DNA from: Bacteroidota bacterium | Lineage (GTDB): Bacteria; Bacteroidota; Bacteroidia; Bacteroidales; FEN-979 | Assembly (NCBI GenBank): GCA_026391805.1 | Contig: JAPLDJ010000009.1 | Coordinates: 62,001-126,000, forward strand | Length of the DNA: 64,000 bases | Direction of reading: 5' to 3' | Shown here: piece by piece, positions 36,023 to 44,850 of the stretch | How positions within the stretch are numbered: position 1 is the stretch's first letter | Layout of the letters: each line of letters begins with the position of its first letter | Notes under the pieces: model-generated | What the model was told of the DNA's origin: nothing | What the model saw: only the letters and a program-made list of their open reading frames with translations | Databases searched by the model: none | Translations under genes and position numbers: made by a program

Positions 36023-37059
36023 ATGAAAGATTTATTATTTACACTTTCAATGGGTCTCTTTATTCTATTTAACCAGAATCTTTATTCCCAGGTATCAATA
36101 AACACTGATGCCAGTCCCCCACATAGTTCGGCAATGCTGGACATTAAATCCACGGAATCCGGTTTACTGATACCCCGCATGACAGAAACACAGAGGAATT
36201 CGATAAGCAGTCCTGTAACAGGGCTGATGATTTACCAGACTGACGGAACATCAGGTTTTTATTATTATAATGGAACCGTATGGACGGCAGTTGCAGGAAA
36301 CGGAAGCGCCCATTACGTTGGCGAACTTTACGGTGGCGGTATTGTAGTTGCAGTTTGGAAAGAAGCAGGTGTAGAAGAAGGACTGATAGCCTCTCTGGTA
36401 GATATGCAAACGTCAGGCGCTTCTTATACGATGGCCTGGAGCGGAAATACAACTGCTTCAATTGGTGCAACTGCACAAAGTCCGATTGACGGGCAAACCA
36501 ATACAAACGCCATCATCGGGCAAAGTGGCGGCGGTAACACTGCGGATAGAGCTGCAACAGTTTGCGATGCTTATACCAACACGGAAACCGGCACGGGTGT
36601 TTACAGCGACTGGTACCTGCCCGCTGCCTGGGAATTAAATCAATGTTACAATGTTGCTTTTGTTGTAAACTCTATTTTAGGCGCTGCAAATGGCTTCCAG
36701 TTCGCCACCTATTGGATTTCTACCGAGAACGCCAGTAACCTTGCCTGGTTCCAGTACTTCACCAACGGCCAAGCGACCAGCAACTTTAAGTCCACTACAT
36801 TGAGAGTTCGTGCTGTTCGGAGATTTTAACAATTTATCAATTTAACACAAGATAGCAAGAAACCACAAACCAACCAAAGAAGATCTAAACACATTTCCAA
36901 ACCGCATGAACTCCTATTTACTATCATAAAGCATTACATAACATTTAAATTATGCAAGGAAATGATTTCTAAAAACTTGAACGGTTGGTAATCGAATTAC
37001 TTAAATCTTAGCGAAGGTATATGTAATTTGAAAGTAAATATATTATTACGTTGGGTAAC
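35940..37059. mobile_element. Putative cassette bracketed by short inverted repeats
   Basis: GTTACCCAAC at 35940-35949 and its reverse complement GTTGGGTAAC at 37050-37059 bracket a 1120-base AT-rich unit with one gene (36023-36829). The similarity extends four bases further after one mismatch (TAAT inside each end). The bracketed part lacks the usual word-like repeats. There is no transposase, so this is at most a non-autonomous or cassette-like unit; an inference from two short matches. Confidence 0.35.
36023..36829 (+). CDS. Secreted DUF1566/Lcl-type C-type-lectin-like protein, possible DGR target
   Basis: 268 residues with signal peptide MKDLLFTLSMGLFILFNQNLYSQ. The N-terminal part has a pattern common in Bacteroidota surface proteins (MLDIKSTESGLLIPRMTETQ; GLMIYQTDGTSGFYYYNG). 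The C-terminal domain from about residue 92 (HYVGELYGGGIVVAVW) contains YSDWYLPAAWELNQ, YWISTENASNLAWFQYFTNG and VRAVRRF, the DUF1566/Lcl fold. The last ~40 codons (from about 36690) are rich in AAC, GCC, ACC, TTC and AGC, unlike the A/T-ending codons before, and resemble a DGR variable region. Low GC. No reverse transcriptase or template repeat in the window. Confidence 0.78.
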   Translation: MKDLLFTLSMGLFILFNQNLYSQVSINTDASPPHSSAMLDIKSTESGLLIPRMTETQRNSISSPVTGLMIYQTDGTSGFYYYNGTVWTAVAGNGSAHYVGELYGGGIVVAVWKEAGVEEGLIASLVDMQTSGASYTMAWSGNTTASIGATAQSPIDGQTNTNAIIGQSGGGNTADRAATVCDAYTNTETGTGVYSDWYLPAAWELNQCYNVAFVVNSILGAANGFQFATYWISTENASNLAWFQYFTNGQATSNFKSTTLRVRAVRRF

Positions 37060-37249
37060 ATGCCGCTAAATCGCAACATAAACAGCATTAACGGAACTTT
37101 TCGAAGGTTTGACCTTTGCTGCGTTTAGCGGCCCCACGTTAGCGTTCATAAGAACCAAAAGTAGTTTCATCTAACAACTACCAATAACAAGTAAAAATTT
37201 CCCCCGTTTTCTCTAAAAAAAATCCCTCCCCACCAAACCGGAAATTCCG
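36830..37249. other. 420-base AT-rich gap with inverted repeat
   Basis: No gene. GCCGCTAAA (37062-37070) and TTTAGCGGC (37124-37132) form a 9-bp perfect stem around a 53-base loop. Outside it lie GTTGGGTAAC (37050) and ACGTTAGCG (37136-37144), which extend the complementarity imperfectly. The usual repeat words are absent here. Confidence 0.7.
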
Positions 37250-37257
37250 TAAGTTTG
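37250..37257 (+). promoter_or_regulatory. -7 element for the GH20 gene
   Basis: TAAGTTTG matches TAnnTTTG and would give a leader of about 15 bases to ATG 37279. It overlaps the in-frame TTG at 37255, arguing against that longer start. Confidence 0.65.
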
Positions 37258-37278
37258 AACATCGAAAAACATCCTTCC

Positions 37279-39627
37279 ATGCATCGAAAAATATTACTTT
37301 CCTCACTGCTGTTGTGCATTGTTTCTTTGTCCTTATCCGCAGGCAATCCTGAGATTTCAATCATCCCTAAACCGGTAAAGATAAAGGTGCTTCAGGGCAC
37401 TTTCCGGATCAGTGACCGGACACAATTGCTCTTTACGGCCGGGAACGAGGAGGCCATGAACACGGCACGGCTCTTTGCCGGGCATCTTGAAATGGCCGGG
37501 GGACCTGTGCTGACAGCGCTTGGCGTCGGACAGAATTATAAAAAGATTACGGGTATCATCTTCAGCATCCGCAAAGACGGTACGCTGCCGGCGGAAGGTT
37601 ACAAGCTGACAGTCTCGGCGACAAACATCATCATCGAAGGTGAAACAGGCGCCGGACTTTTCTACGGAATGCAAACCCTGCTTCAGCTACTGCCGCCGGA
37701 GATCTTCGCCTACCAGTCCCTGCAGCCCGGCAAGGTGTGGGAGGTTCCGTGCATCCAGATACAGGACTACCCGCGTTTCGGGTACCGCGGCATGCACCTC
37801 GACGTCTCCCGCCATTTCTTCCCGAAGGAATTCATCCTGAAATACATCGACCTTATCGCCACGTTCAAAATGAACACCTTCCACTGGCACCTTACCGACG
37901 ATAACGGCTGGAGGATCGAGATCAAGAAATACCCGAAGCTGATGCAGATTGGCGCCTGGCATACGGATCATGAAGACCTTCCCTGGAACCAGCGTCCGCA
38001 GCAGCTGCCGGGCGAAAGGGCCACCTACGGCGGGTATTATACGCAGGACGAGATCCGGGAGGTCGTGGCCTATGCCGCGAAACGCTACGTTACGGTCATC
38101 CCCGAAATTGAAATGCCCGCGCACTCGGTGGAAGTGCTGGCCGCCTATCCGCAGTTCTCTTGCACCGGCGGACCGTTTACAGTGCCTACGGGAAGTTACT
38201 GGCCGAACAGCGATATCCTCTGTGCCGGCAACGACTCGGTCTTCACCTTTATTGAGGATGTCCTTACGGAGGTGATGAGCCTGTTCCCTTCGAAATACAT
38301 TCACATCGGAGGCGATGAAGCCGACAAGACCCGCTGGAAGGAGTGCCCGAAATGCCAGTCCAGGATCAAAACCGAAGGGCTGAAAGACGAAAAAGAACTG
38401 CAGAGCTACTTCGTGAAACGGGTGGAGAAATTCATCAGCTCGAAAGGCCGGAAGCTGATCGGCTGGGACGAGATCCTCGAAGGGGGCATCGCACCGGAAG
38501 CAACGGTGATGTCGTGGCGCGGCATCGAGGGCGGCATCGCAGCAGCACGCCAGGGCCATGATGTGATCATGACACCCGGTTCGCACTGCTATTTCGACTA
38601 CTACCAGGCCGATCCGAAAACCGAACCGAAGGCGATTGGGGGTTATATCACGCTGAAAAAGGTCTACTCGTTCGAACCCATTCCGGGTGAACTGACCAAA
38701 GAACAGTCGAAATACATCCTCGGTGCACAGGGCAACCTCTGGACCGAATTCATTCCCACGCCTGAACATGCCGAATACATGGCAGTTCCCCGCATGAACG
38801 CCCTGGCCGAAGTGACCTGGACACCAAAGAACGAAAAGAACTGGAACGATTTCCACAAACGGATGGAAACCTGCTTCCACCGGCTGGATGCGCTTCATGT
38901 CAACTATTGCAAAGGATCTAACAAGGTTGAGATCACAACATACTTTGATCAGAAAAGCAGTGCCCTGAAGTGCCGGCTCGAATCGGAACAACCCGGCGTG
39001 CCGATGGTCTATACCATCGACGGGAATGACCCGACACCGACTACCAATTTATACACCGGACCATTTGATATCAGCAGGAACGGATACCTCAAGGCGGGTC
39101 TTGTACGCGACGGGAAAGTGATGGAACTCACCGAAAGGACTATGCTCTTTCACAAAGCCATCGGGAAAAAGGTGAAGTACCTTGAACTTTACTCCTACCG
39201 CTATACCGGCGGCGGCGATGAGGCGCTCGTCGACGGATTGCGCGGCACCGTCGAATTCAGACAGGGGAACTGGCAGGGTTTTCTCGGCAACAACCTTGAT
39301 CTGATCATCGATATGGGCACTGTTCAGCCGATAAAAACCATTTTCGTTACCTTTCTCCAGAGCTCCAAAAGCTGGATCTTCTTTCCCGATTCGGTAACGT
39401 TTTCCCTGTCATCCAACGGGAAGAAATTCCATTCCATCAACGAATACCTGAACACCGATCCGAAAAAGATCGAAGAAACCGTGATCAAGCAGTTTTCAAA
39501 CAGCTTCCCCGATACACCTGCGCGTTTTATCCGTGTGCGGGCAAAGAGCACAGGCGTTTGCCCGCCATGGCATGAAGGTGCTGGTGAGCCATGCTGGCTG
39601 TTTGCCGACGAGATTGCAGTTTATTAG
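37279..39627 (+). CDS. Secreted GH20 beta-N-acetylhexosaminidase
   Basis: 782 residues from ATG 37279, giving signal peptide MHRKILLSSLLLCIVSLSLSAG. Domains: GH20b (about 25-140), GH20 TIM barrel (about 145-500) with FGYRGMHLDVSRHFFP, FHWHLTDDNGWRIEIKKYP and the catalytic Asp-Glu pair in YIHIGGDEADKTRW, then a chitobiase-type C-terminal domain (VYTIDGNDPTPTTNLYTGPF) and a C-terminal F5/8-like carbohydrate-binding domain (about 650-782). It releases terminal beta-GlcNAc or GalNAc; the NahK-like kinase could then phosphorylate the sugar. Likely periplasmic or surface-exposed. Confidence 0.94.
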   Translation: MHRKILLSSLLLCIVSLSLSAGNPEISIIPKPVKIKVLQGTFRISDRTQLLFTAGNEEAMNTARLFAGHLEMAGGPVLTALGVGQNYKKITGIIFSIRKDGTLPAEGYKLTVSATNIIIEGETGAGLFYGMQTLLQLLPPEIFAYQSLQPGKVWEVPCIQIQDYPRFGYRGMHLDVSRHFFPKEFILKYIDLIATFKMNTFHWHLTDDNGWRIEIKKYPKLMQIGAWHTDHEDLPWNQRPQQLPGERATYGGYYTQDEIREVVAYAAKRYVTVIPEIEMPAHSVEVLAAYPQFSCTGGPFTVPTGSYWPNSDILCAGNDSVFTFIEDVLTEVMSLFPSKYIHIGGDEADKTRWKECPKCQSRIKTEGLKDEKELQSYFVKRVEKFISSKGRKLIGWDEILEGGIAPEATVMSWRGIEGGIAAARQGHDVIMTPGSHCYFDYYQADPKTEPKAIGGYITLKKVYSFEPIPGELTKEQSKYILGAQGNLWTEFIPTPEHAEYMAVPRMNALAEVTWTPKNEKNWNDFHKRMETCFHRLDALHVNYCKGSNKVEITTYFDQKSSALKCRLESEQPGVPMVYTIDGNDPTPTTNLYTGPFDISRNGYLKAGLVRDGKVMELTERTMLFHKAIGKKVKYLELYSYRYTGGGDEALVDGLRGTVEFRQGNWQGFLGNNLDLIIDMGTVQPIKTIFVTFLQSSKSWIFFPDSVTFSLSSNGKKFHSINEYLNTDPKKIEETVIKQFSNSFPDTPARFIRVRAKSTGVCPPWHEGAGEPCWLFADEIAVY

Positions 39628-39869
39628 AAAGAGGAAGATGGAGAGGTTGCTTCGCTTCGCTCGCAATGACAAGGATGAGGGTTAAATAAAGGGGGATTGC
39701 TTCGTCCCGAGTACTCGGCACTCGCAATAAAAAAAAAGATAATCTGTGATTAATCTGTGAAAATCTGTGTAATCTGTGGTGAAGGAAAAAAAAAGCGAAA
39801 AGCGAAAGGCGAAAAGCGAAAAAAATCGAACGAACATTTCAACACCTAAGCAACTAAGCGCCTAAGCGT
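39628..39869. repeat. Block of intergenic repeat words
   Basis: TTGCTTCGCTTCGCTCGCAA and ATGACAAGG (39645-39674), a variant at 39695-39727, AATCTGTG words (39739-39780), AAAGCGAAAAGCGAAAGGCG (39791-39812), and CCTAAGCAACTAAGCGCCTAA (39845-39866) running into the frr stop. No gene. Confidence 0.88.
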
Positions 39870-40433
39870 CTAAACCGTCAGAATATCCTTCTCTTTCGTC
39901 TCCAGGATTTTATCAACCTTGCTGATGTGATCGTCGGTCAGTTTCTGGATATCGGTTTCGAGCTTGTCGATCTCGTCTTCAGGGACGCCATCTTTCTTTA
40001 ATTTTTTAGCAGTTTCATTGGCAATCCGGCGGATGTTGCGGATGCTGATCTTGGCGTTCTCCGCTTCGGCCTTGGCCTTTTTTACCAGGTCACGACGCCG
40101 CTCTTCGGTGAGGGCCGGAACGACGATGCGCAGGATCTCCCCTTCATTTTTCGGGTTGAAACCAAGGTTGGCGGCAAGAATGGCTTTCTCGATGAGCCCG
40201 AGCACGCTCTTGTCCCAGGGCTGAACAATGATCTGCCGGGCATCCGGCGTACTGACGTTCGCCGCCTGATCGATGGGCGTCATGGCACCGTAATAATCGA
40301 TCTTCACGCCTTCCAGCATCTGCGGGCTGGCCTTCCCTGCCCGGATCTTCTGGATCTCCTTTTCGAGGTGAAGGACCGCATTGTGCATTCCTTCCTTTGT
40401 TTCCTCAAGACAAAATTCAACCTCTTCGTTCAT
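39870..40433 (-). CDS. frr: Ribosome recycling factor
   Basis: 187 residues, family length. It splits post-termination ribosomes with EF-G. Visible: MHNAVLHLEKEIQKIRAGKA, YYGAMTPIDQAANVSTPDAR, PWDKSVLGLIEKAI, LTEERRRDLVKKAK and NIRRIANETAKKLKKDGVPE. It lies downstream of pyrH on the same strand, the usual pairing. Its TAG stop and the space before its start both lie in CTTAG-word repeats of opposite orientation. Confidence 0.97.
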   Translation of the reverse strand: MNEEVEFCLEETKEGMHNAVLHLEKEIQKIRAGKASPQMLEGVKIDYYGAMTPIDQAANVSTPDARQIIVQPWDKSVLGLIEKAILAANLGFNPKNEGEILRIVVPALTEERRRDLVKKAKAEAENAKISIRNIRRIANETAKKLKKDGVPEDEIDKLETDIQKLTDDHISKVDKILETKEKDILTV

Positions 40434-40502
40434 GGCTTAAATTGCTTAGTTGCTTAGACGCTTAGTTGCTAATTTGCTGATCCGTTGTTCGTAATCCGCA
40501 AT
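40434..40502. repeat. GCTTAGTTGCTTAGACGCTTAG repeat between pyrH and frr
   Basis: Words GCTTAGTTGCTTAGACGCTT (40444-40463) and AGTTGCTAATTTGCTGAT; inverted relative to the copy at 39843-39875 on the other side of frr. Confidence 0.85.
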
Positions 40503-41207
40503 CTAATGTACAATGGTTCCAACTTTCTCACCGTGTAAGATCTTTCCCAGGTTCCCTTTGACATTCATGTTGAAGACAACGATCGGCAAATTGTTTTCCC
40601 TGCAAAGGGTGAATGCCGTAAGATCCATGATCTTTAATCCTTTCTCATACGCTTCATCAAAGGTGAGGGTATCAAATTTAACGGCGTTGGGATCTTTTTC
40701 AGGATCGGCGTTATAGACGCCGTCGACCCGTGTTCCCTTGAAGATTGCATCGGCTTTGATCTCGAGGGCCCGCAGGGCGGATGCCGTATCGGTTGTAAAA
40801 TAAGGATTCCCGGTTCCCCCGGCGATAATGACGACCTCTCCCGATTCAAGGTAATTTACAGCACGCCCGCGGCTCATCTTTTTGCAAACAGGATCAACCT
40901 CGATCCCGGAAAGGATCTTCGAACTGATGCCTAGTTTGCCAAGTGCATCCTGGAGCGCCATGCTGTTGATGACAGTTGCCAGCATACCCATGTAGTCGCC
41001 CTGTACGCGGTCGACGCCGTCGCTGGTTCCCTGCAGCCCCCGGAAAATGTTGCCGCCGCCGATCACGATGGCAACCTGCACCTTGCTGTCAACGACCGTT
41101 TTCACCTCGGCGGCATACTCTGCCAGCCGCCCGGGATCGATCCCGTACTGCTGTTCACCCTGGAGGGCTTCGCCGCTCAACTTCAGAAGTATTCGTTTAT
41201 AGTTCAT
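40503..41207 (-). CDS. pyrH: UMP kinase
   Basis: 234 residues, family length. It phosphorylates UMP to UDP. Amino-acid-kinase marks: YKRILLKLSGEALQG, IVIGGGNIFRGLQG, DYMGMLATVINSMALQDAL, IIAGGTGNPYFTTDTASALR and DGVYNADPEKDPNA. Followed after about 70 bases of repeat by frr, a conserved pair. Confidence 0.97.
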   Translation of the reverse strand: MNYKRILLKLSGEALQGEQQYGIDPGRLAEYAAEVKTVVDSKVQVAIVIGGGNIFRGLQGTSDGVDRVQGDYMGMLATVINSMALQDALGKLGISSKILSGIEVDPVCKKMSRGRAVNYLESGEVVIIAGGTGNPYFTTDTASALRALEIKADAIFKGTRVDGVYNADPEKDPNAVKFDTLTFDEAYEKGLKIMDLTAFTLCRENNLPIVVFNMNVKGNLGKILHGEKVGTIVH

Positions 41208-41486
41208 AGTTGATTTTTTGTTATTCTATTCCGACTTCCGACCTCTGATTTCCGCCTTCTTTAATTCACCACAGATTACACACCTGCCTGCCGCAGGCAG
41301 GGATTACACAGAAAATATTCCATCCTCCATCTTCCATCTTCCGTCTTCTCAGCCAATCCACCTCATCCCCCGGCCCCTTCTGCTGAAGGAGAAGGGGAGT
41401 TTCAAAACTCCATCGTCCTTCTTCCATCTTCCATCTTCCATCTTCCGACCTCAGTCCTCAGTCCTCAGTCCTCAGTCCTCCGACTT
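41208..41486. repeat. Block of intergenic repeat words
   Basis: ACCACAGATTACACACCTGC with palindrome CCTGCCTGCCGCAGGCAGG (41282-41300), TCCATCTTCCATCTTCCGTC, the CCCCTTCTGCTGAAGGAGAA element (41373-41392), and CCTCAGTCCTCAGTCCTCAG with a 7-base period (five or six copies, 41448-41480). The last borders the secA stop. No gene. Confidence 0.88.
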
Positions 41487-44400
41487 CTACATCCCTACGC
41501 CATGACAGTTTTTAAACTTCTTCCCGCTCCCGCAGGGGCAGGGATCGTTGCGGCCGACCTTCTTTTCAACGTGAACCGGCTGCGGTTTGGATTTATCCTG
41601 TGTATTCGCATTGGCCTGTGAAAGAAGATCCGAACGCTCCTCCTTCAGCCGGCTGCGGTCCATCTTCCTCGGCCGCTGGGCTTCATGTACATTATCAACC
41701 TGGATCGGCACATCGGCCTTGATCAGGAAAGAGATGATCTCCTTGTTCGTTCGCTGAACCATCGACTTGAACAGTTCAAAGGATTCGAATTTATAGATCA
41801 GCAATGGATCTTTCTGCTCGTAAGCCGCATTCTGAACCGACTGTTTCAGGTCGTCCATCTCCCGCAGGTGCTCTTTCCATGCATTGTCGATCATGCCGAG
41901 GACGACCCCCTTTTCAATGGAAAGCGGAACTTCCTTTCCCTTTTCCTCGATGGCTTTCTTGATATTGGTTACGATCTGCAGTGTCCGGATGCCGTCGGTT
42001 ACCGGGATGGCAATATTCTCGTATTGCGTTTCATTTTCAAAGACCTGTGCAATTACAGGATAGGTCTTTTTCGCAATCGCATCATTCTTGGCTTTGTATT
42101 GTTTGTAAACATGATTGTAAAGCTGGTTGGCAGCTTCGGAACTGCTGAGGGAAGGAAACTCCTTCTCGTCGATGGGGGAATCGACGGCAAACTCACGCAG
42201 AAGCTCGATCTTGAATCCTTCGAAATCATTCTGAGCCTGGTAATCGAGGACGGTGGTTTCGCAGACATCATAGATCATGTTGCTGATATCGACCGCAAGA
42301 CGTTCGCCGAAGAGGGCATGATGACGTTTCTTGTAGATCGCATCGCGCTGGATGTTCATGACGTCGTCGTACTCGAGCAGCCGCTTGCGGATGCCAAAGT
42401 TGTTCTCTTCCACTTTTTTCTGTGCCCGCTCGATCGATTTTGTGATCATCGAATGCTGGATGACCTCTCCCTCCTGGATTCCCATCCGGTCCATGATCTT
42501 GGCGATGCGGTCGGAACCGAACATGCGCATCAGGTCGTCTTCAAGGCAGACAAAGAACTGGGAACTCCCCGGGTCGCCCTGCCTTCCTGCACGACCCCGG
42601 AGCTGGCGGTCGACACGGCGCGATTCATGGCGTTCCGTACCGATGATGGCAAGACCACCGGCCTCCACAACGCCTTTCCCCAGCTTGATATCGGTTCCAC
42701 GACCGGCCATGTTGGTGGCAATGGTTACGGTACCGGCAATCCCTGCTTCCAGGACAATCTCGGCCTCCTTCTGGTGAAGTTTCGCATTCAGCACATTGTG
42801 CTTAATGTTCTGCCGTTTGAGCATACGGCTCAGCAATTCAGAGGTTTCCACCGATGTGGTTCCTACGAGGGACGGCCGCCCGATCTCTATCAGGTGCTCG
42901 ATCTCCTTGATCACGGCATTGAATTTCTCACGCTTTGTCTTATATACCAGGTCCTGGCGGTCATCCCTAACGACCTTCCGGTTGGTGGGGATGACGACAA
43001 CATCGAGTTTGTAGATGTCCCACAACTCTCCTGCTTCCGTTTCGGCGGTACCGGTCATACCTGCCAGTTTCTTGTACATCCTGAAATAGTTCTGCAGGGT
43101 GATGGTGGCATAGGTCTGGGTGGCGGCCTCGACCTTCACGCTTTCCTTGGCTTCGATGGCCTGGTGAAGACCTTCTGAGTATCTTCTTCCTTCAAGAATA
43201 CGCCCGGTTTGCTCGTCAACGATCTTGATCTTGTTGTCCATGATGACATACTCGACATCCTTCTCAAAAAGCGCATAGGCCTTCAGAAGCTGGTTGACCG
43301 TATGAACCCTTTCGGATTTGATCGAATAATCGATCATCATCTGGCTCTTCTTCTCCATTTTTTCCGATTCTGAAAGCGTGGAATGAGCCAGTTCGGCAAG
43401 TTCATTGCCGATATCGGGAAGGATATAGAACGTGGGATCATCATAGGATTCGGTGAGCAGGTCGATCCCCTTGTCGGTGAGTTCAATGGTATTGTTCTTC
43501 TCATCGATGATAAAAAAAAGTTCATCGGTGATGATGTGCATGTTCTTCGACTGCTCCGCCATGTAAAAATTCTCCGTCTTCAGGAGAAGCGCTTTCATGC
43601 CCGGTTCGCTGAGGAACTTGATCGTCGGTTTGTTTTTTGGCAGCCCTTTGTGAGCCCGGAGAATCTGTTCACCGGCCTTTTTTATATTATCAGTATTGTT
43701 TTCATCTTCCGCCAGGGCTTTGGCATCTGCAAGCAGCTTCGTGACAAGGTTCCGCTGGGCATTGTACAGCTTTACCACATTGGGCTTGAGTTCCTCGAAG
43801 GCCTGGTTCTCCCCTTTCGGCGTCGGCCCGGAAATGATGAGCGGCGTCCTGGCGTCATCGATCAGAACCGAGTCGACCTCATCCACGATGGTATAGTTAT
43901 GAACCCGCTGCACCATCTCCTCCGGGTTCGAGGTCATGTTGTCGCGGAGGTAATCGAAACCGAATTCATTGTTCGTACCGAAGGTGATATCGGCATTGTA
44001 GGCATTACGGCGCGCATCTGAATTGGGTTCATGCCTGTCGATGCAGTCGACCTTCAGCCCGTGGAATTCATAAAGCACACCCATCCATTCCGAGTCGCGT
44101 TTTGCGAGGTAATCGTTCACAGTAACTATGTGAACACCTTTCCCCGGAAGAGCATTCAAATAAACAGGCAATGTTGCCACGAGGGTTTTTCCTTCACCGG
44201 TGGCCATTTCAGCGATCTTCCCCTGGTGAAGCACGACCCCGCCGATGAGTTGAACATCATAGTGGATCATGTCCCAGCGGATCATGTTCCCGCCTGCGAG
44301 CCAGCTGGTCTTGTACAGGGCCTTGTCGCCTGCGATCTCCACATTGGCTTTGACGGCTGCAAAGTCTCGGTCCATCTGGGTTGCCGTAACCTCGACACAT

Positions 44401-44771
44401 TCACTTTCAACGAACCTGCGGGCCGTATCCTTCATTACTGCAAAGGCTTCCGGCAGGATCTCATTCAGGACCTCCTGTGTCAGCTCATAACTCTCTTTCT
44501 CAAGTTTATCGAGTTGGAAATAAAGCTTTTCCTTTTCATCGATCTCGATCTCATCGGAATTTAGCTGGACCCTGAGGTCGGCGATCTCCTGTTCTTTCCC
44601 GGCGATATGGTCATCGATCCGCTTCTTGAATTCAACCGTCTTCTCCCTTAACTCGTCGTTGCTGAGCTTCCTGATTTCTTCATAGAATCCAAGCGCGGCA
44701 TCGACATCAGGCATGATCTCTTTAATATCTCGTTGGGACTTATTTCCCAGGAACTTTTTCAGAAAATCCAT
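41487..44771 (-). CDS. secA: Preprotein translocase ATPase SecA
   Basis: 1094 residues from ATG 44771 ([15 protein letters not shown]); the longer frame start at 44807 lies in the promoter. Motor of the Sec channel. Visible: [20 protein letters not shown] with GKTL (Walker A), [34 protein letters not shown] (Walker B), [13 protein letters not shown], and [20 protein letters not shown]. The C-terminus has a zinc motif ([17 protein letters not shown]). The length, above the ~900 of E. coli, is usual for Bacteroidota. Confidence 0.98.
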   Translation of the reverse strand: MDFLKKFLGNKSQRDIKEIMPDVDAALGFYEEIRKLSNDELREKTVEFKKRIDDHIAGKEQEIADLRVQLNSDEIEIDEKEKLYFQLDKLEKESYELTQEVLNEILPEAFAVMKDTARRFVESECVEVTATQMDRDFAAVKANVEIAGDKALYKTSWLAGGNMIRWDMIHYDVQLIGGVVLHQGKIAEMATGEGKTLVATLPVYLNALPGKGVHIVTVNDYLAKRDSEWMGVLYEFHGLKVDCIDRHEPNSDARRNAYNADITFGTNNEFGFDYLRDNMTSNPEEMVQRVHNYTIVDEVDSVLIDDARTPLIISGPTPKGENQAFEELKPNVVKLYNAQRNLVTKLLADAKALAEDENNTDNIKKAGEQILRAHKGLPKNKPTIKFLSEPGMKALLLKTENFYMAEQSKNMHIITDELFFIIDEKNNTIELTDKGIDLLTESYDDPTFYILPDIGNELAELAHSTLSESEKMEKKSQMMIDYSIKSERVHTVNQLLKAYALFEKDVEYVIMDNKIKIVDEQTGRILEGRRYSEGLHQAIEAKESVKVEAATQTYATITLQNYFRMYKKLAGMTGTAETEAGELWDIYKLDVVVIPTNRKVVRDDRQDLVYKTKREKFNAVIKEIEHLIEIGRPSLVGTTSVETSELLSRMLKRQNIKHNVLNAKLHQKEAEIVLEAGIAGTVTIATNMAGRGTDIKLGKGVVEAGGLAIIGTERHESRRVDRQLRGRAGRQGDPGSSQFFVCLEDDLMRMFGSDRIAKIMDRMGIQEGEVIQHSMITKSIERAQKKVEENNFGIRKRLLEYDDVMNIQRDAIYKKRHHALFGERLAVDISNMIYDVCETTVLDYQAQNDFEGFKIELLREFAVDSPIDEKEFPSLSSSEAANQLYNHVYKQYKAKNDAIAKKTYPVIAQVFENETQYENIAIPVTDGIRTLQIVTNIKKAIEEKGKEVPLSIEKGVVLGMIDNAWKEHLREMDDLKQSVQNAAYEQKDPLLIYKFESFELFKSMVQRTNKEIISFLIKADVPIQVDNVHEAQRPRKMDRSRLKEERSDLLSQANANTQDKSKPQPVHVEKKVGRNDPCPCGSGKKFKNCHGVGM

Positions 44772-44804
44772 AATAGTAAAATAATAAATCAACGAATGCT
44801 CAAA

Positions 44805-44812
44805 CAAAATTA
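44805..44812 (-). promoter_or_regulatory. -7 element for secA
   Basis: CAAAATTA on plus is TAATTTTG on minus, matching TAnnTTTG, 33 bases before ATG 44771. Confidence 0.6.
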
Positions 44813-44850
44813 CGCAAAATCATTGGAAAACGCCGTCCAGGTTTTGAATT

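Noticed and set aside
37050-37144. Integron attC site
   Set aside because: An inverted repeat is present, but the required RYYYAAC ... GTTRRRY core order is not, and there is no integrase or cassette array.
41685-43178. Long 497-codon open frame antisense to secA
   Set aside because: Lies wholly within secA, has no family motif, and reads as the complement of SecA codon bias. Similar antisense frames over guaB (6156-7064) and GH20 (37687-38991) have the same cause.
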